Below, in pieces: positions 9,901-19,549 of a stretch of DNA of 64,000 bases; the stretch's first letter is position 1, and the number at the start of each line of letters is the position of its first letter. The notes beneath the pieces are model-generated. The model had not been told where the DNA came from. It was given only the letters and a program-made list of their open reading frames with translations, and searched no databases. The DNA is from Aculops lycopersici (lineage: Eukaryota > Arthropoda > Arachnida > Trombidiformes > Eriophyidae). The translations under genes and the position numbers were made by a program. Location of the stretch: the NCBI GenBank assembly GCA_015350385.1, contig WNKI01000002.1, forward strand, positions 8,913,941-8,977,940. Reading direction: 5' to 3'.

Positions 9901-11758
9901 CGATCTCGACGGAAGTGGCACAGAAGAGGCCGATTCCGACACTTCGTTTCAAGCTTCATCGGCCACTGAGCTGGATGAAGATGAGGATGAAGACGAAGAT
10001 GTTACGGAGGAAGATAGCGATGTTACTAGCATAGATGAGTTAATTGATATTAGAGAATCCAGAAGAGGAAAAAAGAGAAGTAAGAATGAGAAACGGAAAA
10101 AGAAGAGACGTCGCTCTAGTTATGAGAGCGACGAGAGCGACTTCGAACCACGTACCTCTCGACGAGCTGCAACTAAACAAGTCAGTTACAAGGAGAGTTC
10201 AGATGAAGATGATGGTTTTGTTTCTGTCGAAAAAACCAAGAAAGTTAAGAGGAAAAATGTTCTCGACTCGGAAACTGACGAGAGTAACGCATCTTGGAAG
10301 AGTCAACCTAAGTTGGCAATCGATGACGATGTCGACGATCGAACCCAATCACCTACCGAGTCAATTGGTAAGGTAAGTGAGGTGGAATCCAACGATGTAC
10401 CATCGAGTATCAGGTACGTAGGAGCACCCAAGCCAAATGATGAACCTACACCAGAAACATCAAGTGAAGTTGAAATTAAGAAGCCAGCCAAGGTGAAGAG
10501 AACATCCACAGGTCCAAAGAGGTCCAAGAAGATGGCTATTGATGAGACAACGGTCACACCAGTACAACTAGAACTAGACCAGCAACAACAGAAGCCACCA
10601 TCACCTGCCGGTATTCGACAATTGCAACATGGTTCTTCAACAATCACAGTCATTCCACCCGACGTGCGCGACCCGATGGAAGAGTTGAATCAATACTGTA
10701 AGGCTAGCTCAAATAATCCAACTACCATGTTTAGCTCCTACAATGAAACTCTGTCCAGATCTCGCCCTTCGGGCTCACCACCTCCACCAGCCTTTTATCC
10801 CGAAGATGAGCCGAAGCCAGTGTCTTCGAATGGTCAACCAAAGAAGTCTAAGAAAACCAAGCGACCATCGAAGGCTAAAACGCCCCCCTCTAGACTTGAG
10901 GAATCTAAACCATCAATTCGCCAAGACAAGCAACCTGAGCTCCCTGCAACAACCATATCGCCCTCAGGTCCATCGTTGGCTGGTCAAGCTCCTCAAAGAT
11001 TTGATCAGGCTCTTCCATCGCGACAGACTCGTCCGCTTGTTCCAATGCCGCCAAGTTATGGCCCCCATGCCTCTAGAAATATTCAACAACCAAGGATCTA
11101 CTCCATTCAAGGAGCACCACCCATACCTGGAACTTACATCCGAGGACCTCTTCCGAATAAATACTCTCTACCACCTCAAACAGCCCAAACTCAGATGCAC
11201 AATCCTCAACTCATGGCTGGTGGTAGACCCGGTGGTGCACCAACCCAATCAGCCAATCAGATACACCAAATATACTCATCATCTCAGTCACCCTACGGAC
11301 CACTACCACCGATGCAACAGTCACCAAGATCAACCATACCCCTAGGGCCCTATCCAGGCGCACCACCGCCACCAATGTGGAGCAATGTCCCTATTTCCGG
11401 CCCGCCTGGATCCCTGCCACAAGCTCCCATGCAGCCCATGTTCTATTCAGCGCCCGGGAGTGGCGGCCCACTACCACCACCGCCACCAGGAATGCCAAAC
11501 GCAAACTTTTCAATCCACCAATTGCTCGGGAGCCCGTACCACCCGATTACGGCAATGCCCCGTCCACCATCCGGTGGTCCCATATTGAACCCGTACGCTC
11601 ATCCGTCAATGGGTGCTATTTTAGGACCTTCTGGTCAGATGGGAAGTCAACAATCGGCTGGTTTAAGCCAGAGCTCAGCGGATAGTTCTACAAGTGGCAA
11701 CGACAAGGACACCATTATGGGAATGTCGGATGTGATATCATTTATTGGCGATACATGA
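6983..11758 (+). CDS. RSF1: RSF1-like chromatin remodelling subunit with PHD finger
   Basis: A 1591-residue nuclear protein in one exon. Residues 108-290 match the conserved N-terminal region of RSF1 (DDT/WHIM-type: FAVICSFIAHFSD, LHVKFLKKLRR, LGYLKCRPSVKMQLLRRLLD, GRDIKGNTYWQ), which contacts the ISWI ATPase. A PHD finger lies at about 653-700 (CGRCEKSNDPENILLCDICD, GWHTFCCLPPL, WFCPPCEH). Long Lys/Arg and Asp/Glu/Ser blocks fill 300-640 and 760-1180. Residues 1270-1560 are Pro/Ser/Gln-rich. RSF1 pairs with SNF2H/ISWI to assemble and space nucleosomes. AATAAA lies at 11771-11776, 13 bases after the stop. The fly genome has a comparable long Rsf-1. Start: first ATG (taATATGTCG context), upstream leader has no in-frame alternative. 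Confidence 0.9.
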   Translation: MSCRTNSRREATVSRRGLELSLGQEPTIQDDNQNCDSSSQIQVGSVEPSGETEELAVRSPKVDSKQINPSTFEQQEKLQGDKEAESNQLQNGSTMEMEYFSKPLGPDDNCDLNPEFAVICSFIAHFSDKTDLELNIEELKSSLEGQDQLDNRLVDLHVKFLKKLRRYFVRDQWEKALVKFASEYSYEDADEIEQLGYLKCRPSVKMQLLRRLLDAQFECDQKFKAAINACEADELRLQPMGRDIKGNTYWQRTDSEGNFRIFQEQPMDYRSWKAICSKPEELKYLIDELESSKNDKIKGDPMTEPYYPLPDIFPELFAIEEKAPEIEDYEVPETKKSTNGRSKKGRKGSRGKKSTHLPSVKEQTEDSIVQADPPRESTERAVMKQELKCTNFTSQELDDSSHYTASSTIESQVRSTLETLINRVVSSFDYVMRPLSLSNPAKEVKEEANLNNDKIGQKLEKKPRARQSKKDKPKEEILPRRSSSRIQILQQKKEAEEEERVKKMIENSASKSKFVPEPDEESRSRSVSSKNARQKSGSPDEEPKPGRRKRKGSKTWCRGKNKKKLSWDKDDSDLSSISSLTESNDESFVEEIEEQFKLNNTNLDDEFACEDEDTNVEPVIVKRARTARQSIATEGVDGDIANNSISIIEEDKPCGRCEKSNDPENILLCDICDDGWHTFCCLPPLMIVPDGDWFCPPCEHKNLLVKLKELFDSITELLAERERERIKRQKLRQTAPKREPKVVTDELLTDKRQRDVLGQLNDPIALQELDDELEESEDEESSSIYDRRRSKNRKKATNRKKPARRRVQNFIDDEEEFRVNYRKKNRRSYSKMNRDSDTEESESEETNSDLSDESEELQPKTRRARNCVSYRFQEYDELIASAIQAESNGGKHEGEIGSDEDNPEQADEADDDEDEEGSQKSHYGRGKDMATIEALAYQQENGIIDQPLPPRLLDDNDSDAGPKKRKKRARRLNDLDGSGTEEADSDTSFQASSATELDEDEDEDEDVTEEDSDVTSIDELIDIRESRRGKKRSKNEKRKKKRRRSSYESDESDFEPRTSRRAATKQVSYKESSDEDDGFVSVEKTKKVKRKNVLDSETDESNASWKSQPKLAIDDDVDDRTQSPTESIGKVSEVESNDVPSSIRYVGAPKPNDEPTPETSSEVEIKKPAKVKRTSTGPKRSKKMAIDETTVTPVQLELDQQQQKPPSPAGIRQLQHGSSTITVIPPDVRDPMEELNQYCKASSNNPTTMFSSYNETLSRSRPSGSPPPPAFYPEDEPKPVSSNGQPKKSKKTKRPSKAKTPPSRLEESKPSIRQDKQPELPATTISPSGPSLAGQAPQRFDQALPSRQTRPLVPMPPSYGPHASRNIQQPRIYSIQGAPPIPGTYIRGPLPNKYSLPPQTAQTQMHNPQLMAGGRPGGAPTQSANQIHQIYSSSQSPYGPLPPMQQSPRSTIPLGPYPGAPPPPMWSNVPISGPPGSLPQAPMQPMFYSAPGSGGPLPPPPPGMPNANFSIHQLLGSPYHPITAMPRPPSGGPILNPYAHPSMGAILGPSGQMGSQQSAGLSQSSADSSTSGNDKDTIMGMSDVISFIGDT

Positions 11759-14749
11759 ACGCAAACCATCAATAAACGAACAAAACTCGGGCTTGCCCGG
11801 CGAGCTTCTCGCCCATCCATTAAATTCTAAAGAGACTGGTAACTAGGGGGGGGGGAGAGAGAGACAAGGACGATGATCGGATCTTTGATTTCATTGAACT
11901 AGCTACATTCGATTCTCTGTTCATCTTTTGTCCCAACCTCTTGGTCCCTGACCTTTGAGTTTTTCTGGTTTGTTGCCTTGGCACTGAACACGTCATATGT
12001 CGTCGTCGTCATCGTCAACAACAACAACAACAAACTGGTAGTCTCATGCTCAAGTTCATGGCAAGAGCTTTGATCATGGATACAAACTAGCATTAAAAAT
12101 TGAACGAAATATGTAGTTGGAATAACTTGTGTTTCAAATGCTCGTATAATAGTGTCTAACAAGAAGAAATGGACGACAACGATAACGCTACTCTCACTGA
12201 CTGGTTTCTCTTAAGTAATTATAACCTGGTCAACTTGAGATAGCTATAACTAACGCAATGCTAGTGGATTCAACTCTCACCTGTTCACTTTGATGCAATT
12301 CAACTCCTTACATACTCTAATTCGACTAGCTTAGTGACTTGGCCACCATTATTATTGCTCAATTTATGAGCATATTTTGTTCTTCTATTCGATAAAAGCA
12401 TCACCAAATCCATCTCTCCATTGACCCGGCAGTTGACTGTACATTATTTCCATAAAACGTTGCTAACAACTAGTTGATTTACAATTCCGATTCAATGATC
12501 CGTCAGCTCAACATGCTTTCGACGCGCTTCGAAAAATCTGCTATTCAGTCAGCTCCTATCGAAAGATTTTCTGTTGAGCTTGTATATTCTACAAACTGAT
12601 AACCTGAAGTGCGACTGATGATGAGCCGGTTCCGCCGCCACCACAGCCTGTGGTCATGCAACTTGTTTGTCAGTCTTGACTGGACCAGACCTTAGCGCAT
12701 CGATAGACAAAAGGTGATATGCAGTGATATCTTCAGGGTCGTTTAATTAAAAGTTTCAACTTTCTTGGCATTCCTTGCCAACCCACCATCTCATCATCCT
12801 CAAGAGGCGGTCGCGGCAATTATCCGATCGAGGTTTAGATGCAGGATTGCGATATGCAACAAGTTGGTTGCTTGGTTGTCGCAGAGCTTCACATTCTTAG
12901 TCTGACTAGTCGGTTCGTGATATTGTATCCTTGCTTACACACCATACGTACCGCTCGGCTAGACTGCTAGTGGGTCTGCTCATATTGTTAGATTAACAAT
13001 GAGTCATTGATGGCGAGCCAGAGATGATTTTGTTACAAATGTCTACTCGAATATCAAACCAGCGATCAAGGTATAAGCAGGAGTTAACTTGTTAAGTGGC
13101 CAGCCTCGCGAGCGAGTGGACGAACTAAAGTTAAATGATTGTTAACCGAACAAGCTGTTCGAATCAGCATCTCGGTCACGAGAGATTAACATCTCCTTTG
13201 GACCAACGAGTTACCTTTGAATTGTGTGATTTACAGCTAGCCAACCAATAATGAAATCTTCTCGCTCGCTCACCCGCTTCTGCAACAACCACCTTGAGCT
13301 ACAACTCTAACATTGACTAATAAAACTCGCCAATGTTTATTGACCTCGCCAGCGAACAGTGTGGTGGTTGACCGGTATCATCGTTTGAAGTGTACATTGA
13401 TGACAGTTTAAGGTGAATCGTTCATGCGCCAAGCTCAACTGGAATGGTGGGCGTGAATCAACGAGTGGTCGCTCGCTTTACACTGTCGTCGAATCGCATT
13501 AATAATCAATATTGGTGTTCGATGAAGAGTGAGCTGGTCAAATAGATTATTGAATAGATATGTCCTATTAGCTGCTCGCATCTCCTTTCACTTGAGCTTC
13601 TAGCAACCAACTCACTTTACCTGACGCTCGCCTTACCTACCTGACGCCACTGCTACTGCTCGTTTGCTTGCCTGTTCCTTCTTGCTCGTTGACCACTCTC
13701 GCTCTCACTCCCTCAAACTCGCTCACTTCTAATTAGTAAACTGAAACGACCTAGTGGTTTTGCTGATATTGTGCTCTACCACTACTGCTCCGATACGCTT
13801 AAAAGCAAAGTGGTTGGACGGGCGCGTGAATCGAGGGGAGTCAGCAAGCCGAAAAGGGGGAGGGTAAATATTCATGACAGTTCAACGACAGGTGGTGTCT
13901 TCTCGGCGAAACGGGGATAGAAACGAACGAGTGGACGAGCGAACGAACGAATAAAGAGAAGTTGGAAAGATGGTATTGATTATAGAAACGTAATCTGGAA
14001 GGCTCCTGCTAGGTTAGGAGAATCCAAGAGCAGTTACAGCTAACTGTTACCTGGCTGCTATCTTGAGCCACCATCTTGTCCGGTCGGTGGTTGTGGTTCT
14101 GGTTAACTTGTGGCTGGCCGACGTTTTAAGGAGCAAATTCTCGGTTAGTTGGGCAAACATTGTACTTAACTAGTAGCTAAAAACCAAACCCAACTGAAAA
14201 CATCGCAATTGCACGAGTCGCAGTTTAACTTGCGAACCGGCGGAATGGTAGCGCCAGCAGTAGCGGTCATTGCTCGTGCTCCTCACAGGTGGTTGCCGTT
14301 GTTGTTGCTTGTCGACTTGTTGCTGCTTACCCAAGTGACCACTGTGTTTGAAGATGATTGCGAGCAAAAGTCGCAGCCAAAAGTTGCCTTGAAACGCCAG
14401 TGATGATGATGATACTGCTAGTGGAACAAGTGACAGCTTTCCACCATCAGCTAGCCAGACTAGGTGGCGAGTACTGACACTGACTGGTCAATCGGCTAAA
14501 TATTTGTATGTGTGTATGCGCTAGATGGTTTCTTCGTTCGTCGGTTGCCTGCTTTCTTGTCCGCTAAGCTCGCGCCACTCTCACCACACCCCACGTTTCG
14601 TGACTGCCACTTGTTAGAATGTTCTCGCTGCTCATCCTCTGACAAGCTTGTGGTAGCCTAACTCTCAGGTATGGTCAACTTAACTAAACGATTATCACTA
14701 AACCATAGCAACGAAACGACCGTTTTGTTACCCATCCGACGGCGACGAG
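11759..14749. other. Gene-poor intergenic region
   Basis: About 3 kb with the RSF1 poly(A) signal at the left and the peptide-gene promoter at the right. A run of ten G followed by a GA tract lies at 11846-11864. CTCGCTCAC occurs at 13265-13273 and 13718-13726, and CCACTTG at 14607-14613. Short frames at 14170-14403 have no recognisable content. The tRNA-like string GTTCGAATC near 13157 has no cloverleaf around it. Confidence 0.4.
11846..11864. repeat. G10 run followed by GA microsatellite
   Basis: Ten consecutive G bases (11846-11855) run into AGAGAGAGA. It lies about 90 bases past the RSF1 stop, downstream of its poly(A) signal. Confidence 0.8.
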
Positions 14750-14757
14750 TATAAAAG
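14750..14757 (+). promoter_or_regulatory. TATA box of the small secreted peptide gene
   Basis: TATAAAAG, a near-perfect consensus, lies 158 bases upstream of the ATG at 14908. Transcription would start near 14780, giving a leader of about 125 bases with no upstream ATG. A strong TATA box fits a tissue-restricted, highly expressed secreted product. Confidence 0.7.
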
Positions 14758-14907
14758 CAACACCAGGGTTTCAAAATTTAGATTATTGTCAACAAACACT
14801 TCAAACAGTTTAGACCTTCAGGTGGTAGACAGTTGAGTAAGTCAATCTATAATTCACTCCAACTTAATTTTAAACTTAATACCAAAACACCAAACAACAA
14901 ATTCAAA

Positions 14908-15311
14908 ATGAAATACTTCAGAGTTTTTGCCATCTTTGCCATCGTCGCTATCGTTATGGCCGCCTTTGTGCCAAACGGAGCTGAGGCCGGAGCAAAGAAG
15001 AAGATCCTCAAGAAGGCCGCCATGGCTGCATTGTTGCTCAAGGGAGGCAAGAAGATCTTACTCCCACTGCCAATACCAATCCCACTACCGTAAGTAATCA
15101 TTCTGTTATACGTTGATCAATGCGGAAACGGGTAGATAAACAACGGCGAGCTCGCCGAGGACACGTCGGGTAACTTCCGCTAAAATCGAAGAAAAACTTT
15201 ATGCCAACAAAAACTAACATTAAAATCTAAATTTCCTTCTCGTTAAAAAACAGAATCTTGAAACAGACTCAACCAGTCTACTACCAGCAACACTCCTACA
15301 ACTCATACTAG
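14908..15311 (+). CDS. Small secreted cationic peptide, two exons
   Basis: Coding exons join(14908..15089,15254..15311), 79 residues. The donor is GTAAGT (15090-15095) and the acceptor is ACAG (ending 15253); the frame joins cleanly (cc + a, Pro) and continues ILKQTQPVYYQQHSYNSY to a TAG. Residues 1-27 are a strong signal peptide (MKYFRVFAIFAIVAIVMAAF...AEA). The mature part begins GAKKKILKKAAMAALLLKGG, then a Pro-Leu-Ile run (LLPLPIPIPLP) and a Gln/Tyr tail. The basic amphipathic block is reminiscent of antimicrobial or cuticle-associated peptides, but I recognise no family. The ATG has context tcaaaATGa; the frame upstream has no other ATG. AATAAA lies at 15462-15467. Confidence 0.8.
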
Positions 15312-16029
15312 ATTAACCACTGACAAACAACATCGAAGGCAATCTGGATTGAGCCCTTTAAAAGTCTCGCTCCATGAAAAGAACACATCCTCTTCTTAGC
15401 CAACATGTGGTTTCCTAAATTATATAACATATATATATATACCCTCAAGTCAATATATAATAATAAAACTTTAACTTATTAACTAAATTAGAATCTCATC
15501 ATTATCATGATCATTGCGTATATGTTTTGGTCTAGTTTAAAAGCAATCTTTCTGTATTATCTTGCAAACCACAGCAACTAACCTATCCAAATTTTGGACA
15601 GGTGATGAATGGTTAACTAGCGTGCTGCTCGCCTTTAAGCAAATTTCCTCTTTGAAAGTGACATCATTAGGTCCTGACCAAACCGGGCCTAATTTTGACA
15701 AGCATCATAGTTAATTCATGTAATTATATATTGTATCAATCCACATTTACTCTCATTCACATTCTATACTCAAACCTAAGTCCAAGATCTGGCCTATCAA
15801 GTCACTAAATCACAGGCGATGGTTATGCTACGGTATTTGTTCTATACAATGAACGATCAAGTAGTAGTAGTCGTAGTACTAGTAACTAGTGGCTCAGGTG
15901 GAAGTTTCAAATCGCGTTTTCCATTTTACTCAAATCATATCAAATTATATAATTCTTTTAGATTTCATCGGCTTCAATATATTCAACTTTAACTTCATCA
16001 TCATCAATGCTAGATCATAATCATGATTA
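15312..16029. other. Convergent 3' region of the peptide gene and CNOT4
   Basis: AT-rich 3' UTR sequence with the plus-strand poly(A) signal AATAAA at 15462-15467 and an AT dinucleotide run near 15430. No coding signal is seen. Confidence 0.5.
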
Positions 16030-16424
16030 TCATCTGGTATTCTCGAAACCAAATGCACCCGATCGATCCAAGAAATTATTCCAAGAGTTTAAATTCTGCC
16101 ATGCAACCGCCTGCTGCTGTTGGGTTGGTGATGTGTTTAAGGTTCCAGCGAGATTGGGTATAGTCTGGGGATGATGTCCATTTAGAGCATTATTACCTAA
16201 CAATCCATTCGTTGCTGCTTGTGTAAGGTGATTAAGCCTATTATGTTGTTGGAATAGAACATTCGTCAATGCTTGATTAGTATTCATTTGTTGAATATAA
16301 TTTTGCAATTGCAATTGTTTAGCTTGCTGAATTTGTTGGTCAATTAGATCTCTAAGACCGCTTGTTGACACCGAAATTGGATCAAAATCTAGGCCGTCAT
16401 CCTCAGAATCCGTATCAACACTAA

Positions 16425-16458
<34 letters not shown>

Positions 16459-18237
16459 TGGTAGTGGCGGCGACGGCGATGGTGGTGCTTGTTGTTGCTG
16501 CAAAAGTTGTCGCTGTTGTTGGAGCTCCTGGTGTTGTAGTTGCTGCTGTTGTTGTTGCAGTTGGAGTTGATGATGTAACTGTTGTTGCAATTGGTGCTGC
16601 TGGGCTTGTGATTGTAATTGTTGTTGTTGGGGAAGTTGATGTGATGATTGTAATGGTGGCGTTGGTTGTTGTTGTGGCGATTGTTGCAATTGTATTTGCG
16701 ATTGAAATAGTGTTGGTTGTGGTGTTACAGTTGTAGTTGCTGCTGTTGATATTGATGTTGGTGCAAGTGGTAGTTGCTGGTGCTGTTGTTGTGACTGTGA
16801 TAACTGTCGAGAGTGCGAAGTAGGCGGTTGTTGTTGTTGCTGGTTATTATGATGTCCTGTCGAGTCATACTCGCGAGCGTTCATTTTAGCCAGGTAAGAG
16901 TCCATAAGTTTTTTTTCATATTCAACATGCTTTCCAGCTTGCATTTGCTCCTTTGTGAATGACGCCTCAGCCTCAGCAATCTCATGAAGATACATGCACT
17001 CGCCAACCTTGGGGCATTGCTGAGAACGTAGAAAGTGATTACAATACTTAGTTGTCCCAAGAGATGCTTTCAACCTATTTGGTGTCACCGGAACTGACAT
17101 TGCATTTATAAAGGAGCTTGTATTGTTCAAACTCGCAATCGTTGTTGGTATGACTGATGTTGTTGTGGCTGTTGATGTTCCATTTAAGTTTGTGTTGCTG
17201 TTGTTATTATTTGTAATAGTATTATTATTATTATTTGTAACAACAACCAAACCACTAGTTCCATTAACAGTTGTAGTCAAAGTGCCATTTGTCATCATCG
17301 TTGTTGTTGTTGTTAACGTTGGCGCTGTGGTTCCATTTGTTAACTGGGTTTGTAGTTGCAATTGTTGAACAGCCGATTCATGGGCGGCCGAGGCGTTTAG
17401 AGTTCTGATTGCTCTAATGGCTTCCTCTGGTTTTGAATAGGTGATATAAGCAGTACTCTTATTATGTACGAATTTGATTATTTTTCCGAAATGCGCAAAT
17501 TCTTTCTTGAGATCCTCTTGGGTTAATCTAGATGATAAGCCAATAACAAAAACCAAGTTTTTTTGCACTACCCTCAATGTTGCAAGGTCTTGTGGTTTGA
17601 AGACTTGATCCTTGTTGGACCTACGTTCTTTATTGCGTCGTTTTTGCTTCTTTGCCTCCTCAGCTGATATTTCGGGATTGAAGCTGACAGGTATGTCAGG
17701 GAAAGCTTGTCGACAGGCAGGACAGAGTCCGTTTTCATCTGTTCGCAATCGATGCCAACAAAACCTGCAAATTTGATATCCACAGGAGCATGGAAAGAAA
17801 CCAAGATCGTCCCAATCGAGCGCCTCCATGCAAAGAGGACACTGTTGGTATATATAGTTATCAATTGATATTCAAAGTATGTTAGAGATGATTGTTGTGA
17901 TTGAGAGGGAGAGAGATGGTTGATGGTTAGCATTAGCGTTCTATTGGCGAGAATTTTTTAGTTGGAGAAAATTTCGAGCATGATGAAAGAAGAAAGCGAG
18001 TGTGGGATAGCTCGAGGTGCGAGCATTTCATAGGCTTCATCAAGCAACCCTTTGTCTCCTTGGATCTAGTCTCTGGTCAAATTAAGTTGTTAAAATCCTT
18101 ATCTTTCTAATACTACAGGTTGCGATCTAAGTAGTCATGATCACGATAGACTTCTCCGTCTCCTGTCGATTACAACAACAAGAATCGATAGGCTGACGCA
18201 AATCACTTACCTCTTTCTCCGACTCTGAGACACTCAT
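16030..18237 (-). CDS. Cnot4: CNOT4 E3 ubiquitin ligase of the CCR4-NOT complex, two exons
   Basis: Coding exons complement(join(16030..17841,18211..18237)), 612 residues. Exon 1 encodes only MSVSESEKE and ends at a GTAAGT donor (plus ACTTAC 18205-18210); exon 2 starts after ACAG with CPLC. The join restores a C4C4 RING at residues 10-52 whose Cys spacing equals human CNOT4 (Cys 10, 13, 27, 29, 34, 37, 49, 52). An RRM follows at about 90-165 (QKNLVFVIGLSSRL, TAYITYSKPEEAIRAI), interrupted by a Thr/Asn-rich insert, then a CCCH finger (YCNHFLRSQQCPKVGECMYLH). The C-terminal half is poly-Gln-rich. CNOT4 ubiquitinates ribosomal and other targets in mRNA decay and co-translational quality control. 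Confidence 0.93.
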
Positions 18238-19549
18238 TTCGACGAGGAGTTGATTCTAATAGTCTTTAATAGAGTTTATTTGATATATTGATACTAATAG
18301 AGTGCCCTTAGTGGGTAGTGATGGTAATAATAATGATAATAATAATAATAACTGAAGCAAATACACATAAATAATTCCCCAGGATTTGGCTTGCCTACGG
18401 GACTCGAGTTGGAGTCCCTCTTTTGCTTGTTGGTTTAGCTTTGCTACTTCTCTATCTTTTTCTCGCTCACTGTGTGTGCAGTGCATTCACTCACTCGCTC
18501 ACACAGTCTCCCGATCTCTTTGTGTTGGTTCTGGAACGGTCGACGAGTCGAGAAAGAGAGAGAGAGAGAGAGACTGCAAGCAGCAAGTAGCATTAACGTT
18601 AACGCACATAAGAGCGATCGAGTGAGAGAGAGACACACACAAACACAACTTGACTCTCTGGTTGTTGGTTGCAGTCAGGCTTCTCTCTGCGGTTGTGGTT
18701 GTGCTACTACTGCTGCTGCTGCTGCTTTTGTGAATTGCGTTTGCGCTTATGCAGCTCCGCTTGCAAATGCACGGCAGAGAATGACTAACAGCACACACAC
18801 GAAAACATTGACAGACGCACAGACAGACGAACCTATTCGCTTTAATAAAACACTACACACACACGAGCAGACGCACAGTTGCACACATCCCCAATATAAA
18901 ATCTATACATTTAGTACACTGACGACGACAACGACGAATTCTCGCTTCGCTAAAATCCCAATCCTGTGTTGTGTTCCCTCAAACCATCCCAGTGCAAAGG
19001 CACACTAGGCAACAACAGAAAACCATCCGACTAGTCTGATACAAACTACGACGCAAAGTAAATTATATATTACTGCTATCTAAATAGTAGATGTATTTAT
19101 AATTATATCAAGATCCACAACATGTGGGAAGAATGGAGACCTCACAAAAATAATCTTAACATAACAAATTGATGTTATTTTTTAAAACAACTGTTTTCCA
19201 AGAAAAGGTCAGCAGCAGTAGTTTTAATCGAAATTTAAAAACAACAAGTTGCCACATATCAATTTGCATCATCTCTGATTGCTAGCACAAATCTATATTT
19301 ATCCAGTAATGATATCCAATTATTGCCAATAGACAACAAGTCGGTGAAAAATGTGCATGCCAGCCATTATTAACCGCAACAATATCATCTGACCACCAAG
19401 ACAGTAACACATCACAATTAGGACATCAAAATCCATGACCCATTTAGCTATAACTATTTTACCTCGCAACTCTTATACAGTAACTAGCATAAATTTACAT
19501 TTCTATTTACTTCTTATTAGATAATTTTCAATCAATTTAGCTTTAAATC
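18238..19549. other. Divergent intergenic region between CNOT4 and prominin
   Basis: About 1.3 kb containing both promoters and leaders. It holds two copies of CTCGCTCAC (18462-18470, 18494-18502), a GA tract (18555-18573) and several CA runs. Open frames at 18472-19008 are made of these simple repeats and look spurious. From 19010 the sequence is AT-rich, consistent with the prominin leader or an upstream intron. Confidence 0.45.
18555..18573. repeat. GA microsatellite
   Basis: A near-perfect GA dinucleotide run in the CNOT4-prominin divergent promoter. GAGA tracts are often bound by GAGA-type factors in arthropod promoters; here that is inference. Confidence 0.7.

Noticed and set aside
13140..13180. 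tRNA B-box-like GTTCGAATC
   Set aside because: No A box at the right distance and no cloverleaf can be drawn around it.
18472..19008. 178-codon plus-strand frame
   Set aside because: Made of CT, GA and CA repeats in a divergent promoter region.
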